50,770 bases of DNA from a virus: the IMG/VR virus record IMGVR_UViG_3300025617_000034, positions 1-50,770 of that record. One strand, given 5' to 3'. A program made the position numbers and the translations under genes. Below the pieces are notes generated by a model. The model was not told the DNA's origin, made no database searches, and saw only the letters and a list, made by a program, of their open reading frames with translations. Below, piece by piece: positions 43,032 to 50,714 of this stretch. Position 1 is the stretch's first letter. Each line of letters starts with the position of its first letter.

Positions 43032-43377
43032 AATTGTAGGAATGAAACTGTCTAGTGGTGAGACTATCCTTGGTAGTATCATTGACGAAGGTGAGGTGCA
43101 GACTGTGTTGGCAAATCCAATCACTGTCAAATATCTGTGGGATGATGTGCCCCCAACGATCTATGCGACACCATCTTGTCCTCTCGCATACGGTGAGACT
43201 GCGATGTCGGTAGTTCGATCACATATCGTCTGTTTGTTCCGTCCATGCGAGACCCTATTAGAATATTATCATAACTCACTCGAAAACATTTTGAATGCAG
43301 ATGATGAAGAGGAAACCCTAGAAGACCTAGAGGTTCCTCCAGTAATGACAGCAAATAATGATGGGACGGTACACTAA
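43024..43377 (+). CDS. Conserved hypothetical, possibly Sm-like, next to gp55
   Basis: 117 residues wedged between uvsW (8-base overlap) and gp55 (TAATG overlap). The start IVGMKLSSGETILGSIIDEG, then VQTVLANPITVKYL resembles the first strands of an Sm/LSm-like fold, where a ligand-binding loop would follow. The C-terminal 30 residues are acidic. I recall a protein of this kind at the same place in marine T4-like phages, with unknown function. Because of location it could assist late transcription (T4 uses gp33 as co-activator, 112 residues). No sequence evidence ties it to gp33. Confidence 0.6.
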   Translation: MSEIVGMKLSSGETILGSIIDEGEVQTVLANPITVKYLWDDVPPTIYATPSCPLAYGETAMSVVRSHIVCLFRPCETLLEYYHNSLENILNADDEEETLEDLEVPPVMTANNDGTVH

Positions 43378-43949
43378 TGGCAGAGACACTCGCAGAAAAA
43401 AGAAAAAAACCCTACTATGTCGACAATAAGAAATTTCTTGCGGCAATGATTGAGTTTCGTGAAGATGTACAACGGTGCGCAAAAGAAGGGAAACCTAGAC
43501 CCATCGTGCCTATGTATGTCGCAGAATGTATTATGAAGATTGCAACACACTTATCGTATAAACCAAACTTTGTGAACTACTCCTTCCGTGAGGAAATGAT
43601 CAGTGACGGTATTGAGAATAGTTTGCAATACATCGATAACTTTAATCCTGAGAAATCATCAAACCCTTTTGCATACTTTACGCAGATTATCTACTATGCG
43701 TTTCTAAGACGAATTCAAAAAGAGAAGAAGCATCTCTACACCAAATATAAAATGTCAGAGCATGTCAATGTTCTGGGTGAAACTAGTGATAGACAATCAC
43801 ATGATTATGGTGTAAACTATGAAGATGGTATCAAATACAACGAATGGACTGAAGAATATATGGCAGAGTTCGTTGAAAACTTTGAAGAAAACAAGAGACG
43901 CAAAAAGAAGAAACGTAAGGTAGCAGATGAAAATAGCACTGGTAACTGA
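43377..43949 (+). CDS. 55: Late-transcription sigma factor gp55
   Basis: 190 residues (T4 gp55 is 185). The core MISDGIENSLQYIDNF, then NPEKSSNPFAYFTQIIYYAF and LRRIQKEKKHLYTKY (about residues 76-123) corresponds to sigma region 2, which recognises the TATAAATA promoters seen upstream of the structural genes. The C-terminus is very basic (NKRRKKKKRKVADE). In T4 it works with gp33 and the gp45 clamp, neither of which is in this window. It overlaps gp47 by 23 bases. Confidence 0.93.
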   Translation: MAETLAEKRKKPYYVDNKKFLAAMIEFREDVQRCAKEGKPRPIVPMYVAECIMKIATHLSYKPNFVNYSFREEMISDGIENSLQYIDNFNPEKSSNPFAYFTQIIYYAFLRRIQKEKKHLYTKYKMSEHVNVLGETSDRQSHDYGVNYEDGIKYNEWTEEYMAEFVENFEENKRRKKKKRKVADENSTGN

Positions 43950-44991
43950 CACACATTGGGGAGTCCGAAATGATAATCTTACTTTCCTTGATTATTTTGA
44001 TAAGTTCTATAAGAATATATTCTTTCCTGAACTTGAACGACAAGGTATCCGAACTGTACTGCACCTTGGGGATATCGTGGATCGTCGGAAGTATATTAGT
44101 TATGTTACACTAAGACGACTCAAAGAAGGGTTCATTGAACCCTGTCTATACAACGGTATCGATCTGCATGTGATCATTGGCAACCACGATGTGCCATACA
44201 AGAACACCAATGAGATCAATGCGATGCAAGAACTGTTTGACTCTGCAGGTATCAACTACTACTCAAGTCCAAAGCAGGTAGACTTTGGTGATGGTATTCC
44301 TCACGCAATCATTCCTTGGATCAACAATAGCAACTACGCAGACACGATGGAGTTTATGAAACTCACGGACGCACAGGTGGTGTTTGGTCACTTTGAGATT
44401 GCGGGATGCCTAATGGATCGTGGCAATATGAACGAACACGGGATGAAGATCAGTGACTTCAAACGATTTGACCGTGTGATGTCCGGTCACTTCCATCACA
44501 AATCTACAACACAGAACATTGATTACTTAGGATGCCCATATGAACTTACATGGTCGGACTACCAAGATCCCAAGGGTTTCCACATCTATGACACTGAGAC
44601 GAGGGAACTGGAATTCATTCAGAACCCGTACACGATGTTCAACAAGGTGTTCTACAACGATGAAGGTAAGACACTAGATCAGTTGCTAGAGACTGACTTC
44701 TCTATGTACGAAGGGACATATGTCAAAGTAGTCAAACACTCAAGCGGTAACCCGTATTGGTTTGACAAGTATATGGACAAACTGATCAAGGCAGAACCAA
44801 TCAATGTACAGGTCGTCGAAGATCATCTCAACCTTGATCTGGATGAAGATGACGACATTGTGAACGAGGCAGAAGACACACTAACGATTCTGTCGAAGTA
44901 CATCGAGACAATGCCTGACAATGTACCGAAGAAACAACTTGACAATTTAATGAGATCATTGTATACTGAAGCACTACACTTTGAAGTTTGA
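43927..44991 (+). CDS. 47: Recombination endonuclease subunit gp47 (Mre11/SbcD-like)
   Basis: 354 residues (T4 gp47 is 339). All calcineurin-like phosphoesterase motifs are present in order: DTHWG (D8, H10), LGDIVDRRK, IIGNHDVPYKN, VFGHFEIAG and MSGHFHHKS, which bind two metal ions. The C-terminal about 100 residues are acidic and helical, for contact with gp46. With gp46 it resects DNA ends to produce 3' overhangs for UvsX. A consensus sigma70 promoter lies in its last codons. Confidence 0.95.
   Translation: MKIALVTDTHWGVRNDNLTFLDYFDKFYKNIFFPELERQGIRTVLHLGDIVDRRKYISYVTLRRLKEGFIEPCLYNGIDLHVIIGNHDVPYKNTNEINAMQELFDSAGINYYSSPKQVDFGDGIPHAIIPWINNSNYADTMEFMKLTDAQVVFGHFEIAGCLMDRGNMNEHGMKISDFKRFDRVMSGHFHHKSTTQNIDYLGCPYELTWSDYQDPKGFHIYDTETRELEFIQNPYTMFNKVFYNDEGKTLDQLLETDFSMYEGTYVKVVKHSSGNPYWFDKYMDKLIKAEPINVQVVEDHLNLDLDEDDDIVNEAEDTLTILSKYIETMPDNVPKKQLDNLMRSLYTEALHFEV
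44939..44967 (+). promoter_or_regulatory. Consensus sigma70 promoter TTGACA-N17-TATACT inside gp47, upstream of gp46
   Basis: Perfect TTGACA (44939-44944), 17 bases, TATACT (44962-44967), 27 bases before the gp46 start. Hexamers and spacing are the same as in the uvsY promoter. It would allow gp46 and downstream genes to be expressed independently. Confidence 0.8.
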
Positions 44992-44994
44992 TAT

Positions 44995-46722
44995 ATGATT
45001 AAGTTTAAAAAACTGCGATGGAAGAACTTCCTCTCTACGGGGAATGTCTTCACTGAGATACAACTAGACAGGTCACCGAGTACGATTATTACTGGTGACA
45101 ATGGTGCAGGTAAGTCGACTATCCTCGACGCACTGTGCTTTGTTTTGTTCAACAAACCCTTCCGTAACATCAACAAGACACAGTTGATGAATACGATCAA
45201 TGAGAAGGGACTTCTGGTCGAGATTGATTTTTCGATTGGGAATGTAGAGTATGTGGTGCGACGGGGCATTAAACCTGCTGTTTTTGAGATCATCAAGAAC
45301 GGTAACCTCATTGACCAACCGGGATCGGTACGAGATTACCAGTCACAGTTAGAGGACACGATCCTTAAACTGAACTATAAATCGTTCACCCAAATCGTCG
45401 TGCTAGGTAACGCATCATTTACTCCATTCATGCAACTTACGACAAAGGATCGTCGTGAGGTGATTGAGGATCTGCTAGACATTCAGATCTTTAGTTACAT
45501 GAACACCCTACTCAAAGATAGGGTTGCGTTCAACCGTTCGGAGAAGCAAGAGGTCGAGTATCAGATTGAATTGCTTGGTGAGAAGATCAAGGTACAGAAA
45601 GAGTACTTAGATAAACTCAATGCGGATATGGAGAAACAGAAGGCTGAGTTGGAAGCAGAACTCCAAGAGTGGTCTTTGCAATATTTATCCACTCAGACCC
45701 AACAGCAAGAAATCGTTGCGAAGATTGAAACGATTTCTGAAACGATTTCTGACTCCGATAAGATCACTGCGAAGTCTGCGAAGGTATCTGAGTTGATGAT
45801 GAGGTTGCACGAAAAACTTGTGACTTCAGAGAAGAGGATTCGGTTTTATGAGAAACATGACAATTGCCCGACTTGCGCTCAAGTCATCGAAGCAACGGCA
45901 AAAGCAGAACAACTTGAGAACACACAACGAGTCGCAGAGGAAACACAAAACGCAATCGCAGAGTTGGAAAAACAGCAACTTTCGCTTAATGAAGAGATTC
46001 AACGTATTTCCGCAGTACAACTGGAGATTACCAATTGGCAACAGCACTGGAGGGATTGCGAGTCGGCACTATCCACTTACAAGAGTAATGCAGACCGAGT
46101 GCGTAACAAAATATCCAGTTTACAGGGGACTAAAGAGACTGAAGGGGAAGAAGACAGTCCGGTATCCAAAATACAGCAACTGGAAACAGAACTTGCAGAA
46201 TATGAATCCAAGTCCGAGTATCTCTCTAAGGACTCTGAGGTACTCAAGATTGCGACAGAGATGCTACGAGATGGTGGAATTAAGAAGAAGATCATCCGAC
46301 AGTACATTCCAATCATCAACAAGTTAGTTAACAAGTATCTGTCTGCACTGGACTTCTTTGTGAACTTTGAACTGGACGAGGAATTCAATGAAGTTATTAA
46401 GAGTCGTTATCGTGATGAGTTTTCTTATGCTTCTTTTTCCGAGGGAGAAAAGATGCGTATTGACCTTGCACTACTATTTACATGGAGAGCAGTCGCAAAA
46501 CTAAAGAACAGCACAAACACCAATTTACTCATATTGGATGAAGTGTTTGATGCTTCACTAGACACCACAGGATGTGATGAATTCCTCAAACTCCTTAGTG
46601 ATATTGGGGGAGACACAAATGTATTTGTTATTTCGCATAAGGGAGATGTATTAACAGATAAGTTCAGATCTCAAATTCGATTTGAGAAAGTGAAAAATTT
46701 CAGCAGAATAGCAGGAGTATAA
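44995..46722 (+). CDS. 46: Recombination endonuclease subunit gp46 (Rad50/SbcC-like)
   Basis: 575 residues (T4 gp46 is 560). Walker A GDNGAGKS is at residues 34-41, and QIVVLGNASFTPFMQL corresponds to the Q-loop region. A long coiled coil is interrupted by the zinc hook CPTC at 291-294. After it come the ABC signature SFSEGEKMRID, Walker B LLILDEVFD and the D-loop SLDTTG. It is the ATPase partner of gp47, three bases downstream of it. The next gene begins one base after its stop. Confidence 0.95.
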   Translation: MIKFKKLRWKNFLSTGNVFTEIQLDRSPSTIITGDNGAGKSTILDALCFVLFNKPFRNINKTQLMNTINEKGLLVEIDFSIGNVEYVVRRGIKPAVFEIIKNGNLIDQPGSVRDYQSQLEDTILKLNYKSFTQIVVLGNASFTPFMQLTTKDRREVIEDLLDIQIFSYMNTLLKDRVAFNRSEKQEVEYQIELLGEKIKVQKEYLDKLNADMEKQKAELEAELQEWSLQYLSTQTQQQEIVAKIETISETISDSDKITAKSAKVSELMMRLHEKLVTSEKRIRFYEKHDNCPTCAQVIEATAKAEQLENTQRVAEETQNAIAELEKQQLSLNEEIQRISAVQLEITNWQQHWRDCESALSTYKSNADRVRNKISSLQGTKETEGEEDSPVSKIQQLETELAEYESKSEYLSKDSEVLKIATEMLRDGGIKKKIIRQYIPIINKLVNKYLSALDFFVNFELDEEFNEVIKSRYRDEFSYASFSEGEKMRIDLALLFTWRAVAKLKNSTNTNLLILDEVFDASLDTTGCDEFLKLLSDIGGDTNVFVISHKGDVLTDKFRSQIRFEKVKNFSRIAGV

Positions 46723-46723
46723 C

Positions 46724-47380
46724 ATGGCAAATAATGTACACTCATATATTGAGTTTGTTGAGATCAATGATGCCGCAAAGGCCAAGTTGGTAGAAATGTT
46801 TGGTAAGTGTGCCGAGATGGAATATGGTCGTCGATGGTTCGGGCACATGTTTACAAACGAAGAACTGAGTCCAGAGGATACTGAAAAGTATGAGTGGACA
46901 ACCGATGTGATCGGACCGAAGTGGTGTTACATCGAGGACTCTGATGTGACACCGGATACAGAAACCCCATATATGGTTATGGACTCTGCTTGGGCACCTC
47001 CATCAACAGGTTTGCAAAATTTACTAGAAGTACTTGCAGAACTAGACCCAAATATGATAACATCTATTACATACGAAGACGAAATGCCCAACTTTGTTGG
47101 TTGGGAAGTCTATGTAGGATCAGAGATGGAAGATTGTTGTGAGGATGATTACGACGAGATCAAAGAACGCATCTTTGAAGAGAATCCGAATCTAAAAGAG
47201 CATTGGAGTGAATCTGATGATGATTGGATGACGGATGAAGAAACTGGTGACTACACCGAAGAAGCAGAACAAGCACAAGATGAGTTCCGAGATATTCTAT
47301 ATGAATCAATCAGTGATTGGAACAGTGAAGGTGTCGCAGACTGTATTCGGTTCATCACGGAAAACAGAGAAGAGGCATAA
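46724..47380 (+). CDS. Acidic Api92-like (ferredoxin-like fold) protein
   Basis: 218 residues, strongly acidic. The opening MANNVHSYIEFVEINDAA and the central PYMVMDSAWAPPSTGLQNLL, then YEDEMPNFVGWEVYVGSEME match the pattern of Api92-type ferredoxin-like domains ('N.L.I', then 'F.TAW.PP', then 'Y.E....F.G.W'). That domain is frequent in phages and plasmids, with no firmly known function. Residues about 150-195 are a nearly continuous Asp/Glu-rich stretch, reminiscent of DNA-mimic or inhibitor tails. It is in operon after gp46, and nine bases separate it from the PLP enzyme gene. Confidence 0.55.
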   Translation: MANNVHSYIEFVEINDAAKAKLVEMFGKCAEMEYGRRWFGHMFTNEELSPEDTEKYEWTTDVIGPKWCYIEDSDVTPDTETPYMVMDSAWAPPSTGLQNLLEVLAELDPNMITSITYEDEMPNFVGWEVYVGSEMEDCCEDDYDEIKERIFEENPNLKEHWSESDDDWMTDEETGDYTEEAEQAQDEFRDILYESISDWNSEGVADCIRFITENREEA

Positions 47381-47389
47381 TGTTGATAT

Positions 47390-48211
47390 ATGATTACACC
47401 TGTAGAAGAATATAATTCTATCCTGTTTAAGAGGGAAGATCTGTACGCACCCTACGGGTCTGACTTTGTTACAGGTGGAAAAATTCGACAATGCCGTGAT
47501 CTAATTGAAACTAATTTAGATTATATTAAAAATGAATGCGATTCGACAATCTCAACCGCAAGCTCGATCCATTCACCACAGGCAGTAATTGTATCTAAAG
47601 TCGCAGAGGAATTTGGTCTAAATTCAATTATTGGTTTTGGAAACACCACTGTTGAAAAAGCACTCAAAAGAAAGGCAATGAAAATGTGCCACGATCTTGG
47701 ATCTGAGATGGTGGTTTTAAGCGAGACTCAGGGGTTCAACAATGTGTTATACTCAAACTTAAACAAACTTGCAGATACTAGACCTATGTTCAAAGTGTTG
47801 TTTGGTTATGCCGCACAAAAATATCGTTCTTCAATTATTGGAAAAATAGCAGAACAAGTGCAGAACGTTGATTGTGATACATTGTATATCCCCGTAGGAA
47901 GTGGTGTTACATTGACAGGAATACTGGAAGGTGTTAAACTATATGATAAGAAATTCAAAATCGTGGCACTTCAACCTTTTGGATATGATAGAACAAAGGA
48001 TGTGCATAAAAATCTAGAACTTCCAGTATGGGAGTACAGATATGAATATCGCACCGGAAACTATGCATACAACAAACTGTTGAGGAAAAATGTGGGGTTC
48101 GAATTGGATATGATCTATGAATCAAAATCGTATGAAATGATGGAACAAATTCTAGATCCAAATGAGACTTCTTGTTTTTGGGTGGTAGGGAATAGTAATT
48201 ACATAAGGTGA
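47390..48211 (+). CDS. Fold-type-II PLP enzyme (ACC deaminase / D-cysteine desulfhydrase-like)
   Basis: 273 residues, shorter than cellular ACC deaminases and D-cysteine desulfhydrases (about 320-340). LFKREDLYAPYGSDFVTGGK places the Schiff-base lysine at K31 (GGKIRQ, compared with GG.K.R in the family). The Ser-X-His loop SSIHSPQAVIVSKVAEEFG is at about 58-76 and the phosphate-binding loop is VGSGVTLTG (168-176). So the PLP site appears intact; substrate specificity cannot be read. It lies three bases before a methyltransferase-like gene in a trio that suggests a role in DNA modification or precursor chemistry. A metabolic role is the alternative. Confidence 0.75.
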   Translation: MITPVEEYNSILFKREDLYAPYGSDFVTGGKIRQCRDLIETNLDYIKNECDSTISTASSIHSPQAVIVSKVAEEFGLNSIIGFGNTTVEKALKRKAMKMCHDLGSEMVVLSETQGFNNVLYSNLNKLADTRPMFKVLFGYAAQKYRSSIIGKIAEQVQNVDCDTLYIPVGSGVTLTGILEGVKLYDKKFKIVALQPFGYDRTKDVHKNLELPVWEYRYEYRTGNYAYNKLLRKNVGFELDMIYESKSYEMMEQILDPNETSCFWVVGNSNYIR

Positions 48212-48214
48212 TCA

Positions 48215-49462
48215 ATGAAAAAAATTGATGATATCATTTCAGAGCATGCAAATAATGAATTTGGCATTCCTATGTTTGGATATGACGAATGGAAATCTTT
48301 ATGCGCAGAACACACAAAAGAAGGTGAGTTAAAGCCTGGAGTTGATAAAATTATCCCTGCGTTTGCTAGGTACATTGATAGATTCAAACCAAAGATTCCT
48401 ATTGCAAGACCTACGCATGAAGATATGGTGTCGTCTTTTCAGAAACTACAGCAATATGATATTAATAAAAGCATTACGACTGATTTTATAAGAGAAACAG
48501 TTCGTAACAAATTTTCTGAAGAAGTTGATGTTGAATACATCATTAATGCCGGACATGCACTGAATGATGTGAGTAATCACTTTCACTGTGATAACAGATA
48601 TACTTGTGGTTACCATAGCAAACCATCAAATTATGAAATATGGAATGACCCACACGGAAAACAATTCAGATCATTATTTCTTTATATGTGGAGGGATTTT
48701 GTAAACGAACAAGATCCTATTGATCAGCACAAATATCGTGCGATGTTTCGACTAAGTGGTTATGTTGCTACTCAATTTAAACCTGTTGTCGCAAAGGTTG
48801 TGTATGACCACTATGCTGTCAAGAAAGTGATTGACATCTCTTGTGGTTGGGGGGACCGTCTTGCAGGGTTCTACACATCAAAAGCAAACGATTATCTTGG
48901 GTGTGACCCTAATACTGCGTCTTATGAATTGTACAAAAAGCAATGCCTTGCATATGAAGAAATTCTTAATCAGAATCTATTTCCTGTAGAAGTGAAGTTT
49001 GAAGACCATGGTGATTGGTTTGAAGTGGTGGGCAACAAACGTGTTCGTATCTACAACAGACCTGCAGAAGATATTGATTGGAAAGAAGTGACTGGACAGC
49101 AATATGATTTGATGTTTACATCACCTCCTTACTTTGGTATTGAAAAATACGCAGAGGGTCAGTCATGCGAAGATAAACAGTCTTGGAAACGATACAGTGA
49201 GTATGATGGTTGGATAGATAATTTTTTCTATCCGGTTATGGACTCAATGAAAGAAGTGTGCGATAATGTAATGATCAACATTGTAGATCCCGTTGTTAAG
49301 AACAAAAGGTATCGCATCGAAGACGACATTCGTTCACGGTACGGGATCAAATCAATTGTTGGGATGAAGTTGGCACGTAGACCATCTGGTCAGAAAGAAT
49401 CTGATCAGTATCGTGTCAACGGTAAGAAGTTAAACTTTATCGAACCAGTGTATGTGATATGA
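48215..49462 (+). CDS. DNA methyltransferase-like protein with long N-terminal extension
   Basis: 415 residues. The first about 200 are an unrecognised domain (including HFHCDNRYTCGYHSKPSNYE at about 126-145). SAM-binding motif I is DISCGWGDRLAG from D207, motif II is LGCDPN, and the catalytic motif IV is TSPPYFG at 302-308, as in N4-cytosine or N6-adenine amino-methyltransferases. Motif order I then IV without an intervening target domain differs from the beta-class partner downstream. It overlaps that gene by four bases (ATGA). The target could be DNA or a base already modified through the PLP enzyme; unproven. Confidence 0.75.
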   Translation: MKKIDDIISEHANNEFGIPMFGYDEWKSLCAEHTKEGELKPGVDKIIPAFARYIDRFKPKIPIARPTHEDMVSSFQKLQQYDINKSITTDFIRETVRNKFSEEVDVEYIINAGHALNDVSNHFHCDNRYTCGYHSKPSNYEIWNDPHGKQFRSLFLYMWRDFVNEQDPIDQHKYRAMFRLSGYVATQFKPVVAKVVYDHYAVKKVIDISCGWGDRLAGFYTSKANDYLGCDPNTASYELYKKQCLAYEEILNQNLFPVEVKFEDHGDWFEVVGNKRVRIYNRPAEDIDWKEVTGQQYDLMFTSPPYFGIEKYAEGQSCEDKQSWKRYSEYDGWIDNFFYPVMDSMKEVCDNVMINIVDPVVKNKRYRIEDDIRSRYGIKSIVGMKLARRPSGQKESDQYRVNGKKLNFIEPVYVI

Positions 49463-50589
49463 CAGAATATAAAGTATTAGTTGGTGACAACCGAGAGACC
49501 ATCAAGTCTCTTCCAGATCAAAGTGTGAATACAGTAGTAACATCCCCTCCTTACTTTGGATTGCGTGATTACGGGACAGGCAAGTGGGTAGGTGGTGACC
49601 CAGAATGCAATCATATGCGTGACTCTAAAGTAACCGATTCTACCACTACTGGTCATAGAGGAATGGATGACAAGGGTCACGCAGTCGGTGATGCAATTTA
49701 CAAGAACGAGTGTAAGAAATGTGGTGCAGTTCGTGAGGACTCACAGTTCGGATTGGAAGAAACACCAGAAGAGTTCTGTGATAATCTAGTCAAACTGTTC
49801 CGTGAGATTCGTCGTGTATTAAAAGATGATGGCACTGTATGGTTGAACCTTGGTGATTCATATGCAGGTTCTGGTAAGAATCGTAATGGTGATGGTTCTA
49901 TCAATGAGAAAGGCATAGATGGTAAGCAGGGTACATCTTTGGGCACGGTACAGGGCAATCTGAAACCTCTCAAGGCACATGAAATCGGATTGAAACCAAA
50001 AGATCTAATCGGCATTCCTTGGATGGTTGCATTCGCATTACGTGCTGATGGTTGGTATCTAAGACAAGATATCATCTGGAGTAAACCAAATCCAATGCCA
50101 GAGTCAGTCAAGGATCGTTGCACCAAGTCACATGAGTACATCTTTTTGTTGAGTAAGTCGAAGAAGTACTACTATGATCATGAGGCAATCAAGGTTCCTG
50201 TCAAACAAGATTGGGGAACACGTGATCGTACTAACGGCAAGTATCATAATGAAGGTACTGGACTACAACCACACTCAGGACTCACCAAGTCGTATGAGAA
50301 AGCAAACAAACGTTCTGTGTGGAACGTGACTGCAAAACCATTCAAGGGAGCACACTTTGCAACTTACCCTCCAGAACTGATTGAACCTTGCATTCTAGCA
50401 GGTTGTCCTGTAGGCGGGACAGTACTCGATCCATTCGGTGGTTCAGGCACAACTGCGGGTGTTGCGTATCTACATGACCGCAACTCGATTCTGTGTGAAC
50501 TCAATCCAGAGTATGCAGAACTGGTCGAGAGACGCATTGAAGGTATCATTGAAGGTAAACGAACACTTGGTGGCACTTTACCCATATAA
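49459..50589 (+). CDS. Beta-class DNA N4-cytosine/N6-adenine methyltransferase
   Basis: 376 residues. Catalytic TSPPYFGLRDYG is at the N-terminus (T28-Y32) and the SAM motif LDPFGGSGTT at the C-terminus (D324-T332), the beta-class order. A probable zinc ribbon with ECNHM and ECKKCGAVR lies around residues 50-92. The core VWLNLGDSYAGSGKNRNG and DIIWSKPNPMPESVKDRCTK are typical of phage-encoded modification methylases. It would protect phage DNA or mark it for replication control; no restriction partner is present. Its start overlaps the previous gene (ATGA), and its stop lies in the first of the CATATAAC repeats. Confidence 0.88.
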   Translation: MTEYKVLVGDNRETIKSLPDQSVNTVVTSPPYFGLRDYGTGKWVGGDPECNHMRDSKVTDSTTTGHRGMDDKGHAVGDAIYKNECKKCGAVREDSQFGLEETPEEFCDNLVKLFREIRRVLKDDGTVWLNLGDSYAGSGKNRNGDGSINEKGIDGKQGTSLGTVQGNLKPLKAHEIGLKPKDLIGIPWMVAFALRADGWYLRQDIIWSKPNPMPESVKDRCTKSHEYIFLLSKSKKYYYDHEAIKVPVKQDWGTRDRTNGKYHNEGTGLQPHSGLTKSYEKANKRSVWNVTAKPFKGAHFATYPPELIEPCILAGCPVGGTVLDPFGGSGTTAGVAYLHDRNSILCELNPEYAELVERRIEGIIEGKRTLGGTLPI

Positions 50590-50629
50590 CAAACTCTACC
50601 CATATAACTTTTAGTTATACCTATATAAC
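50581..50629 (+). repeat. Three direct repeats CC(C/T)ATATAAC
   Basis: Copies start at 50581, 50599 and 50620. The last is preceded by GTTATA (50614-50619), making an imperfect GTTATA-CC-TATATAAC inverted repeat. They lie between the methyltransferase stop and the next promoter, and could be protein-binding sites. Similar TATATAAC occurs once at 3051. Confidence 0.6.
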
Positions 50630-50656
50630 GAAATAATCTAAAACTTTTTGCAAAAT

Positions 50657-50674
50657 GGGGTTGACCACAACCCC
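50657..50674 (+). promoter_or_regulatory. Operator-like hairpin overlapping a -35 box
   Basis: A perfect inverted repeat GGGGTTG-ACCA-CAACCCC (7-bp arms). It overlaps the complete -35 hexamer at 50661-50666. No T run follows, so a terminator is less likely than a binding site. Confidence 0.6.
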
Positions 50675-50689
50675 GTACTTCTATATACT
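50661..50689 (+). promoter_or_regulatory. Sigma70 promoter TTGACC-N17-TATACT
   Basis: -35 TTGACC (50661-50666), 17 bases, -10 TATACT (50684-50689), 26 bases before the ATG at 50715 with GAGAGG as ribosome-binding site. It is the same class as the promoters at 41081 and 44939. Confidence 0.8.
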
Positions 50690-50714
50690 GGTTCTGTAAA
50701 TGAGAGGTAACCCT

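Noticed and set aside
44823-45311. 162-codon minus-strand frame across the gp47/gp46 junction
   Set aside because: Antisense to conserved nuclease and Walker A coding sequence; no supporting signal.
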